A stretch of 46,495 bases of DNA. Origin: a virus. The stretch covers positions 1 through 46,495 of IMG/VR virus record IMGVR_UViG_3300005471_000024; one strand, 5' to 3'. A program made the position numbers and the translations under genes. Under the pieces are notes generated by a model that saw nothing but the letters and a program-made list of their open reading frames with translations, had not been told where the DNA came from and searched no databases. Below, piece after piece: positions 37,936 to 45,263 of the stretch (positions are counted from its first letter, which is position 1; every line of letters starts with the position of its first letter).

Positions 37936-38759
37936 GACTCGATCTCGATCGCCGGGGTCGTCGGCGGGGCGCACGTCGCCGGGATCTCCAGCTGCTCGCC
38001 GCCCTCGATGTCGAGGTCGGCGAAGCGCTGGCGGTCGATGGAGGGCGACGGCTCGACGGCCTCGGCGGGCTCGTTGCTCATGTCGAGGAACGCGATGCGC
38101 GCGCTCTCGATCTGGCCGCGGGCGATGTCGAGGAGCACGGTGTTGCGGTCCTCGCCCTCCTGCTCGATGCGCCTGACGATGGCCGTCGCCGCGGCCCGCG
38201 CCTGCTTGATGGCGGCGTCGACCTTGGCCTTCTTGTCGTCGCTCAGCATGTTGCCGAGCTCGCGGGCGCGGTTGGCCGCCTCGCGGATCTTCTTGGGGTC
38301 GAACTCCTTGACCCCGGCGTCCATGCGCACCACGAGCTCGGCGATCTCCGCCGTGATGGCGCGCGCGGCCTCGGCGTCGTCGCTCGCCACGCGGCCCTTG
38401 AGCGCGTGGACGGTGACCCGGGTGTGGGTGGCCGCGTCGTTGTGCGCGTCCACCATCTGGCGCGCCTGGCGGATGGCCGCGTCGAGCGCGCCCTCCTGGT
38501 CGGCCGGGCAGAGTAGGCCGAACGCCGTGCTGCTGCACACGCGGCTGATCAGCGCGGTCGCCTTGGAGCGGCACGCGGTCGCCGCGTCGTACTCGGCCTT
38601 GTCCTCGATCACGCGGCGGGTCTCCCACCGCGCGACGTCCTGGCCCTCCTCGGCCGGCTTGTCGGTGTCGAGGTCGATGCGCTGGTAGGAGACGCCGCCG
38701 GTCACGGTCGACTTGACCGAGACGAGCAGGCCGGGGCGGATGACGGATGCTTTGGACAT
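37932..38759 (-). CDS. Hypothetical helical protein
   Basis: A 275-aa protein, first gene after the promoter at 38781-38810, with the leader CTGAACCTGGAGACCTGAAC before ATG. The middle is strongly helical (AIRQARQMVDAHNDAATH, IREAANRARELGNMLSDD, IKQARAAATAIVRRIEQE), with an acidic, Pro-rich C terminus. No family recognised. It begins an operon running toward 35689. Confidence 0.65.
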   Translation of the reverse strand: MSKASVIRPGLLVSVKSTVTGGVSYQRIDLDTDKPAEEGQDVARWETRRVIEDKAEYDAATACRSKATALISRVCSSTAFGLLCPADQEGALDAAIRQARQMVDAHNDAATHTRVTVHALKGRVASDDAEAARAITAEIAELVVRMDAGVKEFDPKKIREAANRARELGNMLSDDKKAKVDAAIKQARAAATAIVRRIEQEGEDRNTVLLDIARGQIESARIAFLDMSNEPAEAVEPSPSIDRQRFADLDIEGGEQLEIPATCAPPTTPAIEIES

Positions 38760-38780
38760 GTTCAGGTCTCCAGGTTCAGG

Positions 38781-38810
38781 GTTGTACCGCTTAGCGTTGA
38801 CGTTGTCAAC
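38781..38810 (-). promoter_or_regulatory. Promoter with palindromic -35 (operator copy 6)
   Basis: GTTGACGTTGTCAAC (38796-38810) is a perfect inverted repeat. The minus strand reads TTGACA, 17 bases, TACAAC (38786-38781), then CCTGAACCTGGAG before the gene at 38759. Confidence 0.75.
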
Positions 38811-38816
38811 ACGAAT

Positions 38817-38874
38817 CGTGCGGTCCGGCGAACCGCCCGGGTGATCCGAGCGGCTCGACGGGTCGCGCGACCCT
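38817..38874 (-). repeat. Structured intergenic element, copy A
   Basis: Minus-strand order: AGGGTCGCGCGACCCGTC, GAGCC, a hairpin closed by CTCGG/CCGGG, GGTTC, then GCCGGACCGCACG. The outer CG-rich arms pair, CGTC faces GCCG as an internal loop, and the inner stem is about 11 base pairs including G-T pairs. It lies 6 bases upstream of the promoter palindrome at 38796. Confidence 0.65.
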
Positions 38875-38877
38875 TGG

Positions 38878-38901
38878 GCGCTGGGTATATATACCCAGCG
38901 C
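38878..38901. repeat. Perfect 24-base palindrome with TA-rich centre
   Basis: The two 12-base arms (GCGCTGGGTATA and its complement) are perfectly self-complementary, with TATATATA at the centre. It sits between the stop of the gene at 38931 and element A. It could be a strong terminator hairpin for that gene or a binding site for a dimeric protein. The gap 38760-38930 also holds element A and the promoter, and no gene. Confidence 0.6.
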
Positions 38902-38930
38902 TAACCCCAGGGTTGCCTACGTCGTCGACG

Positions 38931-39215
38931 CTACTTGCTGTCGAGCGGGTCGGGCGCGGCGTGCTTGCTGAGCATCGCGCGCATCTGCTCGAGGTGCGGC
39001 GTGGTGTCCTCGCCGAGGATCAGGACGTTGTTGCCGGTGGCGAACTCGACGACGGCGTCGACCGCGTCGACCAGGGCGGCGCGCGGGATGGTCTCGACCG
39101 CGTCGGGCGCGCCCGGGGCGGGCCGCGGCAGCACGGTCTGGGCCTCGCCGACGAGGGTGCCGTCGTCGGCCTGGAACACGGGGATGCGGATGATGAGGTC
39201 GTAGATCTTCTTCAC
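38931..39215 (-). CDS. Small hypothetical protein
   Basis: A 94-aa protein starting at GTG 39215 after GGAGACAGACACC. It begins KKIYDLIIRIPVFQADDGTL (strands), then a Pro-rich turn, a helix (AALVDAVDAVVEFATGN) and a strand (NVLILGEDT). No family recognised. Confidence 0.6.
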   Translation of the reverse strand: MKKIYDLIIRIPVFQADDGTLVGEAQTVLPRPAPGAPDAVETIPRAALVDAVDAVVEFATGNNVLILGEDTTPHLEQMRAMLSKHAAPDPLDSK

Positions 39216-39244
39216 GGTGTCTGTCTCCTCGGTTGTTTGGTGGA

Positions 39245-39301
39245 CGTCGCGTCCGGCCAACCCTCGACGGTCGTCGAGGGCTCGACGGGCGCTGCGGCCC
39301 T
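39245..39301 (-). repeat. Structured intergenic element, copy B
   Basis: Starts 5 bases after the stop of the gene at 39307. Minus strand: AGGGCCGCAGCGCCCGTC, GAGCC, the hairpin CTCGAC-GACC-GTCGAG, then GGTTGGCCGGACGCG. Nearly identical to copy C, 3.2 kb away. Confidence 0.7.
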
Positions 39302-39306
39302 GGCAG

Positions 39307-39423
39307 TCAGCGGCGGGCCGTGCGGCGGGCCTCGCGCGCGACCTGCCTGTAGAGACGCTCGCGGTGCAGCTGGGCGAACACGAGCAGGTACGGAATCATG
39401 GCGCGGCCGATCTTCTCGAGCAT
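39307..39423 (-). CDS. Very small hydrophobic-basic peptide
   Basis: A 38-aa peptide: an amphipathic hydrophobic stretch (IGRAMIPYLLVFAQLH) and an Arg-rich C-terminal half (RERLYRQVAREARRTARR). Ribosome-binding site GAGGAGGGA before ATG. It lies 11 bases after the AAA+ ATPase gene. It may associate with membranes. No family recognised. Confidence 0.5.
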   Translation of the reverse strand: MLEKIGRAMIPYLLVFAQLHRERLYRQVAREARRTARR

Positions 39424-39434
39424 GTCGTCCCTCC

Positions 39435-41066
39435 TCACAGGTCCAGCGTGCGCGTGTCGCCGCCGGCCTCGTCCTCGGGCGTCGACGCCTTGCGCGCCCG
39501 CTCGCGAGCCCAATCGCGCAAGCTGTCCAGACGCTCGCGCGCGGTCTTGGACAGCGGGACGACGGTGCGCGCCGCGGCGTGCAGGTCCTCGGTGCAGATC
39601 TGGCGCTGACCATCCTCGAACGCCGTGAACAAGGCGTCGGGCACGAGCGCGCTGATCTCGGCGCCGGTGAAGCCCTCGGTGAACCGGGCGACCTCGGCGA
39701 GGTCAACCTGAGCCGTGAAGCTGACGCCCTTCTGCACGGTGGGGTCGGTCGGGCGCGCCTCGGGGAAGCGTCGACGCTGGCGGAGCGCCGCGGCGATGAT
39801 CTGCTCGCGCTCCACGCGGGTCGGCAGGTCGACCCAGAAGATCTCGTCGAACCTGCCCTTGCGCAGCAGCTCCGGCGGCAGACCGCGGATCTCGTTCGCG
39901 GTGGCGATGACGAACACGTTGCCCTCGCGCTCCTGCATCCACGAGAGCAGCGTGCCGAGCGCGTCGGCAGCGACGCCGCCGTCGCCGGCCGGCCCACCGG
40001 CACCGGCGAGCGCCTTCTCGATCTCGTCGGCCCACAGTATGCAGGGCGACACGGTCTCCGCGACGCGCAGGGCCTTGCGGATGTTGCCCTCCGACTCCCC
40101 GACGTACTTGCTACGCAAGGCGCCCATGTCCAGGCGCAGGAGCGGCATCTGCCACGCGCTCGCCACGGCCTTCGCGGTGAGGCTCTTGCCGCACCCGGGG
40201 ATGCCGAGGAGGAGCGCGCCGCGCGGCGCGTCCAGGCCGAAGTCCCTGGCCTCCTGGGTGAACGCCGCGCGGCGCGCGCGGAGCCACTGCTTGAGCAGGT
40301 CGAGCCCGCCGATGGCGTCGAGCCCGCGCGGGTCCGGGTCGTGCCACGTGAGCACGCGCTCGCGGGCGATGATCCGGCGCTTCTCCGAGGCCACCATCGC
40401 CGGGTCGATCGTCTTCGTGGTGACGAGCGAGCGGCTGTAGGTGTTGGCGATCTCCTCGGCGCTGAGGCCGAGGGCCGCGTCGATCGCCAGTTCGCGGGCG
40501 CCGTTCGGCGTGGCGGTGTCGCGGATCTCCGCGGGCAGCGCGGTGATCACGTCGTCGATGATCCGCGTGACGTCGTCGCGGTCGGGGAGCGGGTAGTCGA
40601 TGACGGTCGCGCCCGACAGCTCGATGGGAACCTCGCTGCTCGGCGTGAGCAGGATGATCGCCCGCGCCTCGTTCGGCACGGCGCTCTGCAGCTCCCTGCT
40701 CAGCGAGCGCAACGTGCGCAGGATCATCGGGTCGAACCACCTGTGCAGGTCGCGCATGACCAGTATGGTGCGCTGCTTCGTGCCGCGGAGCCAGCGGAGC
40801 GCCGCGTTCGGGTCGCCGTTGCTCTCCACGGTCTTCAGGACCGGCTCGCTCGTCTTCTGGCCGGTCTTCTGGTCGGTCTTCTCGACGACCGTCCACTCCG
40901 TGATGCCCGTGGAGCAGTCCCAGTACCTGATCAGGTACTTCGCTGCCCCGCACGCGTCGGTCAACGCGCGCTCGACGCGCTGCTCCTCGCGCGACGTGAT
41001 CCACAGCAGTGTGTTGCGCGCTCGAAGCAGCGCGGTGATGTCGGCGTTGACTTGCTTGGCGTTCAT
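39435..41066 (-). CDS. Ycf46-like AAA+ ATPase
   Basis: A 543-aa ATPase. The start is ATG 41066, after AGAGAGGACGCA. The N-terminal half (about 1-230) is a degenerate AAA-like domain without a Walker A motif (LVMRDLHRWFD is visible). Residues about 250-500 form an active AAA+ domain: DAIGGLDLLKQWL, GIPGCGKSLTAK (K294), SKYVGESEGNIRKAL, CILWADEIEKAL (D347, E348), ATANEIRGLPPELLRKGRFDEIFWVDLP. This layout matches Ycf46 proteins of chloroplasts and cyanobacteria and their phage relatives, whose role is poorly known. It has its own palindromic promoter. It would remodel some protein or complex during infection. Confidence 0.9.
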   Translation of the reverse strand: MNAKQVNADITALLRARNTLLWITSREEQRVERALTDACGAAKYLIRYWDCSTGITEWTVVEKTDQKTGQKTSEPVLKTVESNGDPNAALRWLRGTKQRTILVMRDLHRWFDPMILRTLRSLSRELQSAVPNEARAIILLTPSSEVPIELSGATVIDYPLPDRDDVTRIIDDVITALPAEIRDTATPNGARELAIDAALGLSAEEIANTYSRSLVTTKTIDPAMVASEKRRIIARERVLTWHDPDPRGLDAIGGLDLLKQWLRARRAAFTQEARDFGLDAPRGALLLGIPGCGKSLTAKAVASAWQMPLLRLDMGALRSKYVGESEGNIRKALRVAETVSPCILWADEIEKALAGAGGPAGDGGVAADALGTLLSWMQEREGNVFVIATANEIRGLPPELLRKGRFDEIFWVDLPTRVEREQIIAAALRQRRRFPEARPTDPTVQKGVSFTAQVDLAEVARFTEGFTGAEISALVPDALFTAFEDGQRQICTEDLHAAARTVVPLSKTARERLDSLRDWARERARKASTPEDEAGGDTRTLDL

Positions 41067-41102
41067 TGCGTCCTCTCTGGTCTGGGTCCTGTGTTGGGTG
41101 GG

Positions 41103-41132
41103 AGCATGAGGCTTACGGTTGACAATGTCAAC
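41103..41132 (-). promoter_or_regulatory. Promoter with palindromic -35 (operator copy 7)
   Basis: GTTGACAATGTCAAC (41118-41132) is a perfect inverted repeat. The minus strand reads TTGACA, 17 bases, CATGCT (41108-41103), about 36 bases before the ATG of the AAA+ gene. Confidence 0.65.
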
Positions 41133-41148
41133 AGTAACCCGCACGCCA

Positions 41149-41331
41149 CTACCCGGCCATCACGATCACGGCCGCGTCCATCCGTTCGAGCATCCTGCGC
41201 GCCGCGGCGAGCTTCGCCAGCTCGCGGAGCGACTCCGGCTTGCCGTCCTCGGCCAGCTCATCCTCGATCATCTCGGCGTTCTGGACGTACTGGGCGAGCG
41301 CGTCCCACAGCGCCTCGAAGTCGACGCTCAC
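41149..41331 (-). CDS. Small hypothetical helical protein
   Basis: A 60-aa protein with GTGA-overlap start, helical throughout (FEALWDALAQYVQNAEMIED, LRELAKLAAARRMLERMDAA). It is the last gene before the operator at 41118. No family recognised. Confidence 0.55.
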   Translation of the reverse strand: MSVDFEALWDALAQYVQNAEMIEDELAEDGKPESLRELAKLAAARRMLERMDAAVIVMAG

Positions 41332-41816
41332 GGCTTGCGCATCCACATGCGCGTGAGCGCGTCGATGTCGATGGAGTTGAGCATGCTGTGCACGTAGTCC
41401 GCGATCGCGTCGCACGCGGCCGGAGACAGCTTGGCGTCTGCGTACGTCAGGCGTTCGATGCGGATCGCCTCGACGCCGTCGTAGCTGAGCACGCGGCCCT
41501 GGCGCGTCCAACGCTCTGCCGGGACCTCGGTGGTGTCGCACGCCTCGTTCGCCGGGATGCCTCGCGCGTGGCCGGCGCACAGGCAGTTCATCGAGAGCAC
41601 GCACGCCGGGATGTGGGTCTGGTTGTACTCGACGATGAACGCGCGGGCGGCTCGGCGCGCCGCGCCGTCGCGGCCGAAGCGGCGCTGTCGGCCGCGCTTG
41701 TCCTTGAGCGCGTGGTGCCCGACGTAGACGATGAGCACGCGGTCGCGGATGAGTCGGCCGCTCGCCCCGCTGGGGTCACGGGTCACGCGGATCATGTCCT
41801 CGGTGAGCTTGTTCAC
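41328..41816 (-). CDS. Hypothetical protein
   Basis: A 162-aa protein with GTGA-overlap start. A basic stretch (HHALKDKRGRQRRFGRDG) is followed by ARAFIVEYNQTHIPACVLS, a Cys pair (NCLCAGHARG) and a helical C terminus. No family recognised; the Cys/His cluster could bind a metal. Confidence 0.6.
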   Translation of the reverse strand: MNKLTEDMIRVTRDPSGASGRLIRDRVLIVYVGHHALKDKRGRQRRFGRDGAARRAARAFIVEYNQTHIPACVLSMNCLCAGHARGIPANEACDTTEVPAERWTRQGRVLSYDGVEAIRIERLTYADAKLSPAACDAIADYVHSMLNSIDIDALTRMWMRKP

Positions 41817-42070
41817 GACGACCCCACGGTGGACTCCAGCCCTCGCCGAGTGGCTTCGACCGTGAGCGCGCGCAGCCCTCGCCGGCTGAGCGTGACGTAG
41901 CCCGGGTGACGGTGCCCTCGTGTGCCGCACGAGACGCGGCGAACCTCGCGGAGGTGCCCACGGCGGCGCAGCACGTCCCGCGTGCCGGCCGGCAGGTCGT
42001 GCCACCAGATCTCTGGGCTCCACCCGAGGTGCTGCATGGTGCGGAACTGCGCGTCGGTGATCTTCACCAT
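41813..42070 (-). CDS. Small winged-helix-like protein
   Basis: An 85-aa basic protein. TDAQFRTMQHLGWSPEIWW, DVLRRRGHLREVRRVS and GYVTLSRRGLRALT are in the order of a winged helix: helices, then a strand-turn with basic residues (HRHPGYVTLSRRG). Possible DNA-binding role. Confidence 0.6.
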   Translation of the reverse strand: MVKITDAQFRTMQHLGWSPEIWWHDLPAGTRDVLRRRGHLREVRRVSCGTRGHRHPGYVTLSRRGLRALTVEATRRGLESTVGSS

Positions 42071-42072
42071 GG

Positions 42073-42393
42073 CTACACGTACCTCGCCAGCTCTGAGCCC
42101 ACGAGGACGCGCACCACGAGCCGGCTGTCGACGCAGGTCACCTCGCAGTCGTCGAGGAGCGGCTCGACGTCGCCGATCACTTCGTCATCGACGATGTACA
42201 GGTCGGAGCGTGGCATGGCCTCGCCGATCATGCGGCACGCCGCGGGGAACCCGGGGTAGGTGTCGTCGCCGTCGTCCTCGACGGCGAGCGGGCCGTGGTA
42301 GAGGTCGGTGGTCGCGAGGCTGATGAGCCGACGGATCGGCTCGTCGAGCGCGACGTGTTCGCGGATCGCGTTGGCTTGTGCTCTGGTCAGCAT
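42073..42393 (-). CDS. Small acidic hypothetical protein
   Basis: A 106-aa protein with leader ACGAGGAGCAAGCC before ATG, a leader shared by several right-arm genes. Strand-rich and acidic (LYIVDDEVIGDVEPLLDDCE), ending in VRVLVGSELARYV. No family recognised. Structured element C lies directly upstream. Confidence 0.6.
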   Translation of the reverse strand: MLTRAQANAIREHVALDEPIRRLISLATTDLYHGPLAVEDDGDDTYPGFPAACRMIGEAMPRSDLYIVDDEVIGDVEPLLDDCEVTCVDSRLVVRVLVGSELARYV

Positions 42394-42418
42394 GGCTTGC
42401 TCCTCGTGTTGTGGTGTG

Positions 42419-42475
42419 CGTTGCGTCCGGCCAACCCTCGACGGTCGTCGAGGGCTCGACGGGCGCTGCGGCCCT
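42419..42475 (-). repeat. Structured intergenic element, copy C
   Basis: Begins 9 bases after the stop of the gene at 42485. Sequence almost identical to copy B, including the CTCGAC-GACC-GTCGAG hairpin. The close match suggests recent duplication or gene conversion. Confidence 0.7.
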
Positions 42476-42484
42476 CGGCGTCGG

Positions 42485-42841
42485 TTACTCGTCGTCGAGC
42501 CACGTCTTGATCTTGGGCGCTACGCCGAGCTCCCTGAGCTGCTCGCAGAGCCTGAAGACCTGCATCTTCAGCCCCTCCTGATCGTGGTGCGCCATGTTCA
42601 TCAGTCGGAACGCGGCGTGCAGGTGCTCGATGGCGTGCTTGGCGTTGCCGTCGACGGCCGAAGTGTACGCGGGCTCTGGCTCTGCGGTGACGCGCTCCCA
42701 CATGTCGACGGTGCGGATGATGGCCGGCTCGATCGGGTCGGGGTACATGTTGAGCGAGGACTCCGCGCTCACCAGCTCGCACAGCGCGCTCTGGATCGCG
42801 GCGTACTTCGCGACGCGCGTGGTGTCGATCGGGTCGCTCAT
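42485..42841 (-). CDS. Hypothetical protein
   Basis: A 118-aa protein with an ATGA-overlap start. Helical, with AIEHLHAAFRLMNMAHHDQE and MQVFRLCEQLRELG. No family recognised. Confidence 0.6.
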   Translation of the reverse strand: MSDPIDTTRVAKYAAIQSALCELVSAESSLNMYPDPIEPAIIRTVDMWERVTAEPEPAYTSAVDGNAKHAIEHLHAAFRLMNMAHHDQEGLKMQVFRLCEQLRELGVAPKIKTWLDDE

Positions 42842-42951
42842 GACTCGTCCTCGAGCGGCTGCAGGATCACGCCGCGACCGACGTGGGTCTCGAACGCGAG
42901 GAACCGCCAGAATAGGTACACGGCGGTGTACTGGCCGCAGCGGTACATCAC
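42838..42951 (-). CDS. Very small hypothetical peptide
   Basis: A 37-aa peptide with an aromatic, moderately hydrophobic core (CGQYTAVYLFWRFLAFETH). The GTG start overlaps the stop of the previous gene and its stop overlaps the next start, which supports translation. No family recognised. Confidence 0.5.
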   Translation of the reverse strand: MMYRCGQYTAVYLFWRFLAFETHVGRGVILQPLEDES

Positions 42952-43391
42952 AGCCACCCGTGCTTGAGCGCGTACCCGCCGTCGCTGTCCGGCTGACCGT
43001 TGCGGCGGCCGTGCGGCTTGCTCGTCCCGTTCGGCCACAGCGTGCGGCCGAGGTTGTAGACGAGGTGGAACCCCATGTCCATCCCGCACCCGCCGACCAC
43101 GATCCCGCCGTGCTTGCCGATGCGGTACCCCAGGGCGCGCGCCGCGAAGTAGTCGAGCGTGGTGAGCGCCTCGCGCCCCAGGTTGGCGATCACGCCGTCC
43201 TCGTGCACGCGCACGTTCTTGCCCAGCTGCGCGATTACGCTGCGGTCGATGGCGACCAGCGAGATCTCCCGCTGCATGCCGCTCCTCGAGACGTGGCGCG
43301 CGATCGTGTACACGGTGTCGCCGGGCGCGACGGTCCGCAGCAGTCGCTCGATGGCTTCCTTGCGCTCGGCCTCGGACTTGCTCTTGCTCAT
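42948..43391 (-). CDS. Widespread phage protein of unknown function
   Basis: A 147-aa protein with leader ACGAGGAGCAAGCC. It has a pattern I recall from many phages: DTVYTIARHVSRSGMQREIS, then GGCGMDMGFHLVYNLGRTLW, and a C-terminal GGYALKHGWL. The conserved His and Asp residues suggest a compact folded domain. Function not established. Confidence 0.7.
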   Translation of the reverse strand: MSKSKSEAERKEAIERLLRTVAPGDTVYTIARHVSRSGMQREISLVAIDRSVIAQLGKNVRVHEDGVIANLGREALTTLDYFAARALGYRIGKHGGIVVGGCGMDMGFHLVYNLGRTLWPNGTSKPHGRRNGQPDSDGGYALKHGWL

Positions 43392-43423
43392 GGCTTGCTC
43401 CTCGTGTTCGTGGTGTCCAGCAG

Positions 43424-43456
43424 CGCGCGAGCGGTGCGCTCGCGCGGCCGACGGGC
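43424..43456 (-). repeat. Hairpin, possible degenerate copy of the structured element
   Basis: CGCGCGAGCG, loop GTG, CGCTCGCGCG form a perfect 10-base-pair stem. On the minus strand it is preceded by CCCGTCGGCC, like the conserved CCCGTCGAGCC of the element family. It lies 12 bases after the stop of the gene at 43469. Confidence 0.55.
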
Positions 43457-43468
43457 ATCACGCCTCGT

Positions 43469-43753
43469 TCAGGTGGAGTGGAAGCGGGCGCCGGGCGCGA
43501 ACGCGATGAACGCATTGACCCGCGCGATGTGCCTGGTGATCGGGTCCCAGCTCCACCCGGGCGCGTAGTCGTCGAACCACACGCAGTCGTCCTCGTCGAG
43601 CCACATGCGGCAGCTGCGGAGCCACCCCTCGTACACGCCGACCGCGGCGGACGCGTTGCCCGCGACGCGCAGCGCGAGGTCGGTGATCTCGGTCGGCGTC
43701 TGCACGAGGGTGAATTCCTCGTGCGTGCCTCGCAGGGTGAGGTTGCGGCTCAC
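43469..43753 (-). CDS. Small hypothetical protein
   Basis: A 94-aa protein with GTGA-overlap start. Acidic and aromatic (MWLDEDDCVWFDDYAPGWSW), with ITRHIARVNAFIAFAPGARF at the end. No family recognised. Confidence 0.6.
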   Translation of the reverse strand: MSRNLTLRGTHEEFTLVQTPTEITDLALRVAGNASAAVGVYEGWLRSCRMWLDEDDCVWFDDYAPGWSWDPITRHIARVNAFIAFAPGARFHST

Positions 43754-44367
43754 GGCTCGCACGCACCGTCGACGTGTGCCGCGGCGCCGTCGATGCGCTT
43801 GGGGCAGTCCGGGTTGCCACACGGGTCCTGCGACGTGGCGACGAGCTTCCCTGTGGCGACGCTGTAGATCGGGAACGGCGCGGGGTTCTCGTCGTCGAAC
43901 CAGTCCGGTCCGGGGCAGTAGGCGCGCTCGCCGTCCTCGCGAGGGTTCGCGAGGTAGCACGCGCCCGGTGCGCACGGGCTGCAGAACGCGGCGCGGGTGA
44001 AGTACGGCGAGCGGGTGAACCACACGTCCTGCGACGAGTCGATGTGCGCGTCGTACTCGCCGTCGCTGCACTCCCTCGCGCTCGGCTCGTCGCCGTACTG
44101 CTGCTCCTCCTCGAACGGCTTCTCGCACGACGGGCAGATCGTCCAGAACCCGTACTGCTTGCCGGCCGGGCGATTGTCCGCGGTGAAGTGCGTGTCCTCG
44201 GGCACCTCGTCGCCGCAGTGCGGGCACGCCGCGTCGTAGCGGTCCTCGAAGCTCTCGTGTGCGAATTCCCCGAGCCGGCCGAGCGGGATGACGCCGTAGC
44301 GGATGCCGGTGCTCGGGTCGCGGTTGACGGTCGATCCTGCCGGGCTGTAGTCGATTCCTCTGGACAT
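43750..44367 (-). CDS. Cysteine-rich phage protein of unknown function
   Basis: A 205-aa protein resembling a type common in tailed phages: GIRYGVIPLG near the start, CPHCGDE and CPSCEKPF zinc knuckles (about 48-82), WFTRSPYFTRAAFCSPCAPG, then AYCPGPDWFDDENPAPFPIY. A likely multi-zinc protein; function unknown. Leader ACGAGGAGCGAAGCC before ATG. Confidence 0.75.
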   Translation of the reverse strand: MSRGIDYSPAGSTVNRDPSTGIRYGVIPLGRLGEFAHESFEDRYDAACPHCGDEVPEDTHFTADNRPAGKQYGFWTICPSCEKPFEEEQQYGDEPSARECSDGEYDAHIDSSQDVWFTRSPYFTRAAFCSPCAPGACYLANPREDGERAYCPGPDWFDDENPAPFPIYSVATGKLVATSQDPCGNPDCPKRIDGAAAHVDGACEP

Positions 44368-44394
44368 GGCTTCGCTCCTCGTGGTGGTTGCGTT

Positions 44395-44451
44395 CGCGCA
44401 GTCTGGCGAATCGCCCGGGTTACCGAGCGGCTCGACGGGTCGCGCGACCCT
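44395..44451 (-). repeat. Structured intergenic element, copy D
   Basis: Begins 6 bases after the stop at 44458. Minus strand: AGGGTCGCGCGACCCGTC, GAGCCGCTCGG, loop, CCGGGCGATTC, GCCAGACTGCGCG. Close to copy A, with one inner pair changed to a mismatch and others kept. Confidence 0.65.
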
Positions 44452-44457
44452 CGCGGC

Positions 44458-44739
44458 TTAGATGCCGCTCTCGAAGTAGTATGACTCGCCGGACCAGATG
44501 CACGTGCTGCCCTGGTAGCGCTCGCCCACGACGTTCGGCATGTGATTGGTGAACTCGACGCGGATGTCACCGCAGCAGTTCGGGATGTGACCGTTCGACT
44601 CGTCGATGGACGTTCCCAGGCTAGATGCCACTTGGTTGGCGAATTCGCGTTCGTCCATGGGCTCGTCGTCGCTCAACTCACGGTTGAGATACACGTAGCC
44701 TTGATCGGGACCCTCGTTGCGATAGACGATGACGTGCAT
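44458..44739 (-). CDS. Small hypothetical protein
   Basis: A 93-aa protein with leader AAGGAGTGAGCC before ATG. It has strands (MHVIVYRNEG, QGYVYLNREL) and two Cys in NCCGD plus one later (STCIWSG). Codon use is less GC-rich than its neighbours, a possible sign of recent transfer. No family recognised. Confidence 0.6.
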   Translation of the reverse strand: MHVIVYRNEGPDQGYVYLNRELSDDEPMDEREFANQVASSLGTSIDESNGHIPNCCGDIRVEFTNHMPNVVGERYQGSTCIWSGESYYFESGI

Positions 44740-44742
44740 GGC

Positions 44743-45237
44743 TCACTCCTTGGTTGCGTACGTGTCTGAGCTGAATGTGCAGTCGCCGCACTCCATGTGC
44801 GGAACCTTGAGGTCGAAGCGCGCGTGGTCGTCGAACCATGACACGCCGTGACCCATCGCCTGCATCGCGAGGTCGGAGCCGAATTCTTCGGGGTCGATCT
44901 CGCGGACGCGGTCGGCGAGCGCTGCGCTCTCGGCGAGCACATACACGCTGCAGCTGTTCAGGTTCTCGAGGAGTGCCCACAGCTCACCGGCCAGCGCGTA
45001 GGCGAGCGGCGGGGTCTCCGGGGCGTGATCCTCCCAGCGTCCGCCGCCACCCGGCTGGGGCAGCGACGTGCGCTCCTCGCGCTCCTCGTCGGTCAACTCG
45101 TTGTCTGTCGAGTGTCCCTCCTCGACGTGGTCGGCGTACGCCGACACGAAGAATGCCCGCGCGGCGCCGTCGAGCCATGCGTCGCGGAACATGTTGCCGC
45201 TCCCGACGTGGCTGTGGTCTTGGTCCTGCATGTTCAT
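44743..45237 (-). CDS. Hypothetical protein
   Basis: A 164-aa acidic protein. The start is ATG 45237, after AGAGAGGAGCG. It has WLDGAARAFFVSAYADHVEE, LAYALAGELWALLENLNSCS and a C-terminal MECGDCTFSSD with a Cys pair. No family recognised. Confidence 0.65.
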   Translation of the reverse strand: MNMQDQDHSHVGSGNMFRDAWLDGAARAFFVSAYADHVEEGHSTDNELTDEEREERTSLPQPGGGGRWEDHAPETPPLAYALAGELWALLENLNSCSVYVLAESAALADRVREIDPEEFGSDLAMQAMGHGVSWFDDHARFDLKVPHMECGDCTFSSDTYATKE

Positions 45238-45263
45238 CGCTCCTCTCTGGTCGTGGTGTGTCA

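Noticed and set aside
5448-41132. The GTTGAC-N3-GTCAAC palindromes as LexA/SOS boxes
   Set aside because: They do not match the SOS consensus sequences I know (CTGT-N8-ACAG, GAAC-N4-GTTC, GTTC-N7-GTTC), and no LexA-like gene is seen.
38841-41900. A 1019-residue plus-strand reading frame
   Set aside because: It lies entirely antisense to the AAA+ ATPase gene and its neighbours, has a composition typical of antisense frames in GC-rich DNA and no ribosome-binding site.
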